64,000 nucleotides of DNA from Pseudomonas cichorii (GTDB lineage: Bacteria; Pseudomonadota; Gammaproteobacteria; Pseudomonadales; Pseudomonadaceae), in the NCBI RefSeq assembly GCF_003700275.1, contig NZ_RBRE01000091.1:1-64000 (forward strand), written 5' to 3'. Shown here piece by piece: positions 62,278 to 64,000 of this stretch (positions are counted from its first letter, which is position 1; each line of letters starts with the position of its first letter). A program made the position numbers and the translations under genes. Under the pieces are notes generated by a model that was not told the DNA's origin, did no database searches, and saw nothing but the letters and a program-made list of their open reading frames with translations.

Positions 62278-62280
62278 GCC

Positions 62281-63096
62281 ATGCTCCTGACTCCCAATGC
62301 CATGAGCACGCGCCTGCGGTTCGGTCTGTACCTGACCACCGGCCTGATCGCGCTGTTCCTGTTGCTGCCGATCCTGTTCATCGTGCTGCTGTCGTTCGGT
62401 TCCTCGCAGTGGCTGGTATTCCCGCCGCCGGGCTGGACGCTGAAGTGGTATCAGCAGTTTTTCTCCAATCCGGAATGGATGGAGGCTGCGATGTCCAGCT
62501 TCAAGGTTGCCGTACTGACTACCATCAGCGCCGTCGCACTGGGCCTGCCGACCGCCTTTGCACTGGTACGGGGACGCTTCCCGGGCCGTGACATGCTGTA
62601 TGGCATCTTCACCCTGCCGATGATCGTACCGCTGGTGATCATCGCCGTGGCCGTGTATGCGCTGTTCCTCAAGCTGGGCTATACCGGCACGCTGTTTTCG
62701 TTCGTGGTCAGCCATGTGATCGTCGCGCTGCCGTTCACCATCATCTCGATCATCAACTCGTTGAAGCTGTTCGATCAGTCCATCGAGGATGCCGCGGTGA
62801 TCTGTGGTGCCTCGCGCATCCAGGCAATCATCAAGGTCACCTTCCCGGCCATTCGTCCCGGCATGATTGCCGGTGCGCTGTTCGCGTTCCTGGTGTCGTG
62901 GGACGAGGTGGTCCTGAGCGTGATGATGGCCAGCCCGACCCTGCAAACCCTACCCGTTAAAATGTGGACCACTCTGCGTCAGGATCTGACCCCGGTCATT
63001 GCAGTCGCTTCGACGCTGCTGATCGCCCTGTCGGTGCTGGTCATGTTCATCGCCGCGACCCTGCGTCGCCGCAACGAAGCCCGGAGTACCTCATGA
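62281..63096 (+). CDS. ABC importer permease 2 (PotC-like)
   Basis: A 271-residue inner-membrane permease with six helices. The coupling loop has SIEDAAVICGASRIQAIIKVTFP around 166-188. The stop overlaps the ATPase start as ATGA, so both are translated together. The length and layout match the second permease of polyamine-type importers. Confidence 0.88.
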   Translation: MLLTPNAMSTRLRFGLYLTTGLIALFLLLPILFIVLLSFGSSQWLVFPPPGWTLKWYQQFFSNPEWMEAAMSSFKVAVLTTISAVALGLPTAFALVRGRFPGRDMLYGIFTLPMIVPLVIIAVAVYALFLKLGYTGTLFSFVVSHVIVALPFTIISIINSLKLFDQSIEDAAVICGASRIQAIIKVTFPAIRPGMIAGALFAFLVSWDEVVLSVMMASPTLQTLPVKMWTTLRQDLTPVIAVASTLLIALSVLVMFIAATLRRRNEARSTS

Positions 63097-64000
63097 GCGC
63101 CGTAATCAAAGACAACGCGCAACACGACCCGAAAACCCTGGTCAGCCTGTGCAACCTGAACAAGCATTACGGCGACTTCGCCGCCGTGGACAATATCGAC
63201 CTGGATATTCAGGACGGTGAGTTCCTGACCTTCCTGGGCTCCAGCGGTTCGGGCAAGAGCACCACGCTGTCGATGCTCGCCGGGTTTGAAACACCAAGCT
63301 CGGGGGAGATCCTGGTCAGCGGAAAATCGCTGGTCAACGTGCCACCGCACAAGCGCGATATCGGCATGGTGTTCCAGCGTTATTCGCTGTTTCCGCACCT
63401 GTCGGTACGCGACAACATCGCTTTCCCGCTGGCGATTCGCAAACTGCCGGCGGCCGAACGCGAGAAGCGTGTCGATGCCATGCTCAAGCTCGTGCAACTG
63501 GAACAGTTTGCCCATCGCCGCCCTTCGCAGCTCTCTGGCGGTCAGCAGCAGCGGGTTGCCATTGCCCGGGCGCTGGTCTATGAGCCACGCATTCTGCTGA
63601 TGGATGAACCGCTGGGCGCGCTGGACAAGAAGCTGCGCGAAGACCTGCAGGATGAGTTGCGTCAGTTGCATCGGCGCCTGGGCATCACCATTGTCTACGT
63701 GACTCACGATCAGGAAGAGGCCATGCGCCTGTCGCAGCGTATTGCGATTTTCAGCCATGGCAAGATTGTCGGTCTGGGGACCGGTTACGATCTGTACCAG
63801 AATCCGCCGAATGCATTTGTCGCTTCGTTTCTCGGTAACTCGAACTTTCTCAAGCTCAAGGCTCAGGGCAATGCGGTGGCGACTTTCGAGGGTGCGCCGC
63901 TGTCGATTCGCCTGACTTCCGGGCTGAAGACCGATCAGGACGTTTTGTTGATGATCCGTCCGGAGAAAGCTCAGGCGCTGAGTCTTCAACAGGCTGCGGC
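63093..64000 (+). CDS. ABC importer ATPase (PotA-like), cut by window end
   Basis: At least 302 residues; the C-terminus lies beyond the window. Walker A is GSSGSGKST near residue 51, the Q-loop VFQRYSLFPHLSV, the signature LSGGQQQRVAIARA near 147, Walker B LLMDEPLGALD and the switch His in VTHDQEEAM. A C-terminal regulatory part begins near 245 and includes MIRPEKA. It powers the two permeases. Because it is incomplete, further genes of the cluster may follow. Confidence 0.92.
   Translation, partial: MSAVIKDNAQHDPKTLVSLCNLNKHYGDFAAVDNIDLDIQDGEFLTFLGSSGSGKSTTLSMLAGFETPSSGEILVSGKSLVNVPPHKRDIGMVFQRYSLFPHLSVRDNIAFPLAIRKLPAAEREKRVDAMLKLVQLEQFAHRRPSQLSGGQQQRVAIARALVYEPRILLMDEPLGALDKKLREDLQDELRQLHRRLGITIVYVTHDQEEAMRLSQRIAIFSHGKIVGLGTGYDLYQNPPNAFVASFLGNSNFLKLKAQGNAVATFEGAPLSIRLTSGLKTDQDVLLMIRPEKAQALSLQQAA

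Noticed and set aside
61444..62946. 500-codon antisense frame across the importer permeases
   Set aside because: It spans two real genes and their junction, and is composed of Gln, His, Arg and Asp typical of reverse shadows.

Overview
The window looks like a stretch of Pseudomonas chromosome (fluorescens/syringae lineage). Support comes from gene content (a mannitol operon of the mtlEFGKDYZ type, pbpG, cobF, a cysI-type hemoprotein paired with DUF934), GC-rich codon use with GTG/TTG starts, REP-type hairpins built on a TTCGCGAATGAATCCGC-like core, and A-rich AAnAANAA leader motifs typical of Crc/Hfq targets. The exact species cannot be read from the sequence. There is no transposase, integrase, phage gene or CRISPR array; almost everything is core or commonly shared accessory chromosome.

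Layout. 1-5.2 kb: DUF2970 protein, a periplasmic binding protein, a 37-aa membrane peptide, the sulfite/nitrite reductase hemoprotein with DUF934, and SohB. 5.4-12.4 kb: acyl/lipid-type metabolism (histidine phosphatase, SCP2, APH-like kinase, SDR, Gfo/Idh/MocA oxidoreductase), a TSUP exporter, NudC and a crotonase. 12.6-24.9 kb: a dense signalling island with a two-domain KaiC ATPase overlapping a hybrid kinase, then a response regulator, REC-kinase, CheB, CheR, a 1166-residue CHASE3-GAF-kinase-RECx3 protein, another response regulator and a glycosyltransferase. 24.9-35.2 kb: cobF, then mtlR and mtlEFGKDY, followed by mtlZ (fructokinase) broken by a frameshifting deletion. 35.3-46.5 kb: an RpoN-type promoter in front of a hypothetical gene, a GGDEF/EAL protein, alcohol dehydrogenase, two tandem tRNA-Val(GAC) units each with its own promoter and terminator, a gamma-glutamylputrescine oxidase-like enzyme, a pseudo-peptidase lipoprotein, TerC and NhaR. 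46.5-53.2 kb: small conserved proteins, PBP7, succinate-semialdehyde dehydrogenase-like enzyme and an SDR.

The most interesting region is 53.4-64.0 kb. DUF1185 protein, alpha/beta hydrolase, aldehyde dehydrogenase, flavin reductase, a FadR-type GntR regulator, a Nudix hydrolase, DUF1330 protein, a RibB enzyme whose GTP-cyclohydrolase half has lost its zinc cysteines, and a four-gene ABC importer lie together. Three separate promoters in it carry nearly the same sequence, TTATGGTATACCA, one of them in the spacer of a good sigma-70 promoter. I infer one GntR-controlled uptake-and-catabolism regulon with its own flavin supply, for an unknown substrate; the window ends inside the importer ATPase, so further members may lie beyond it.
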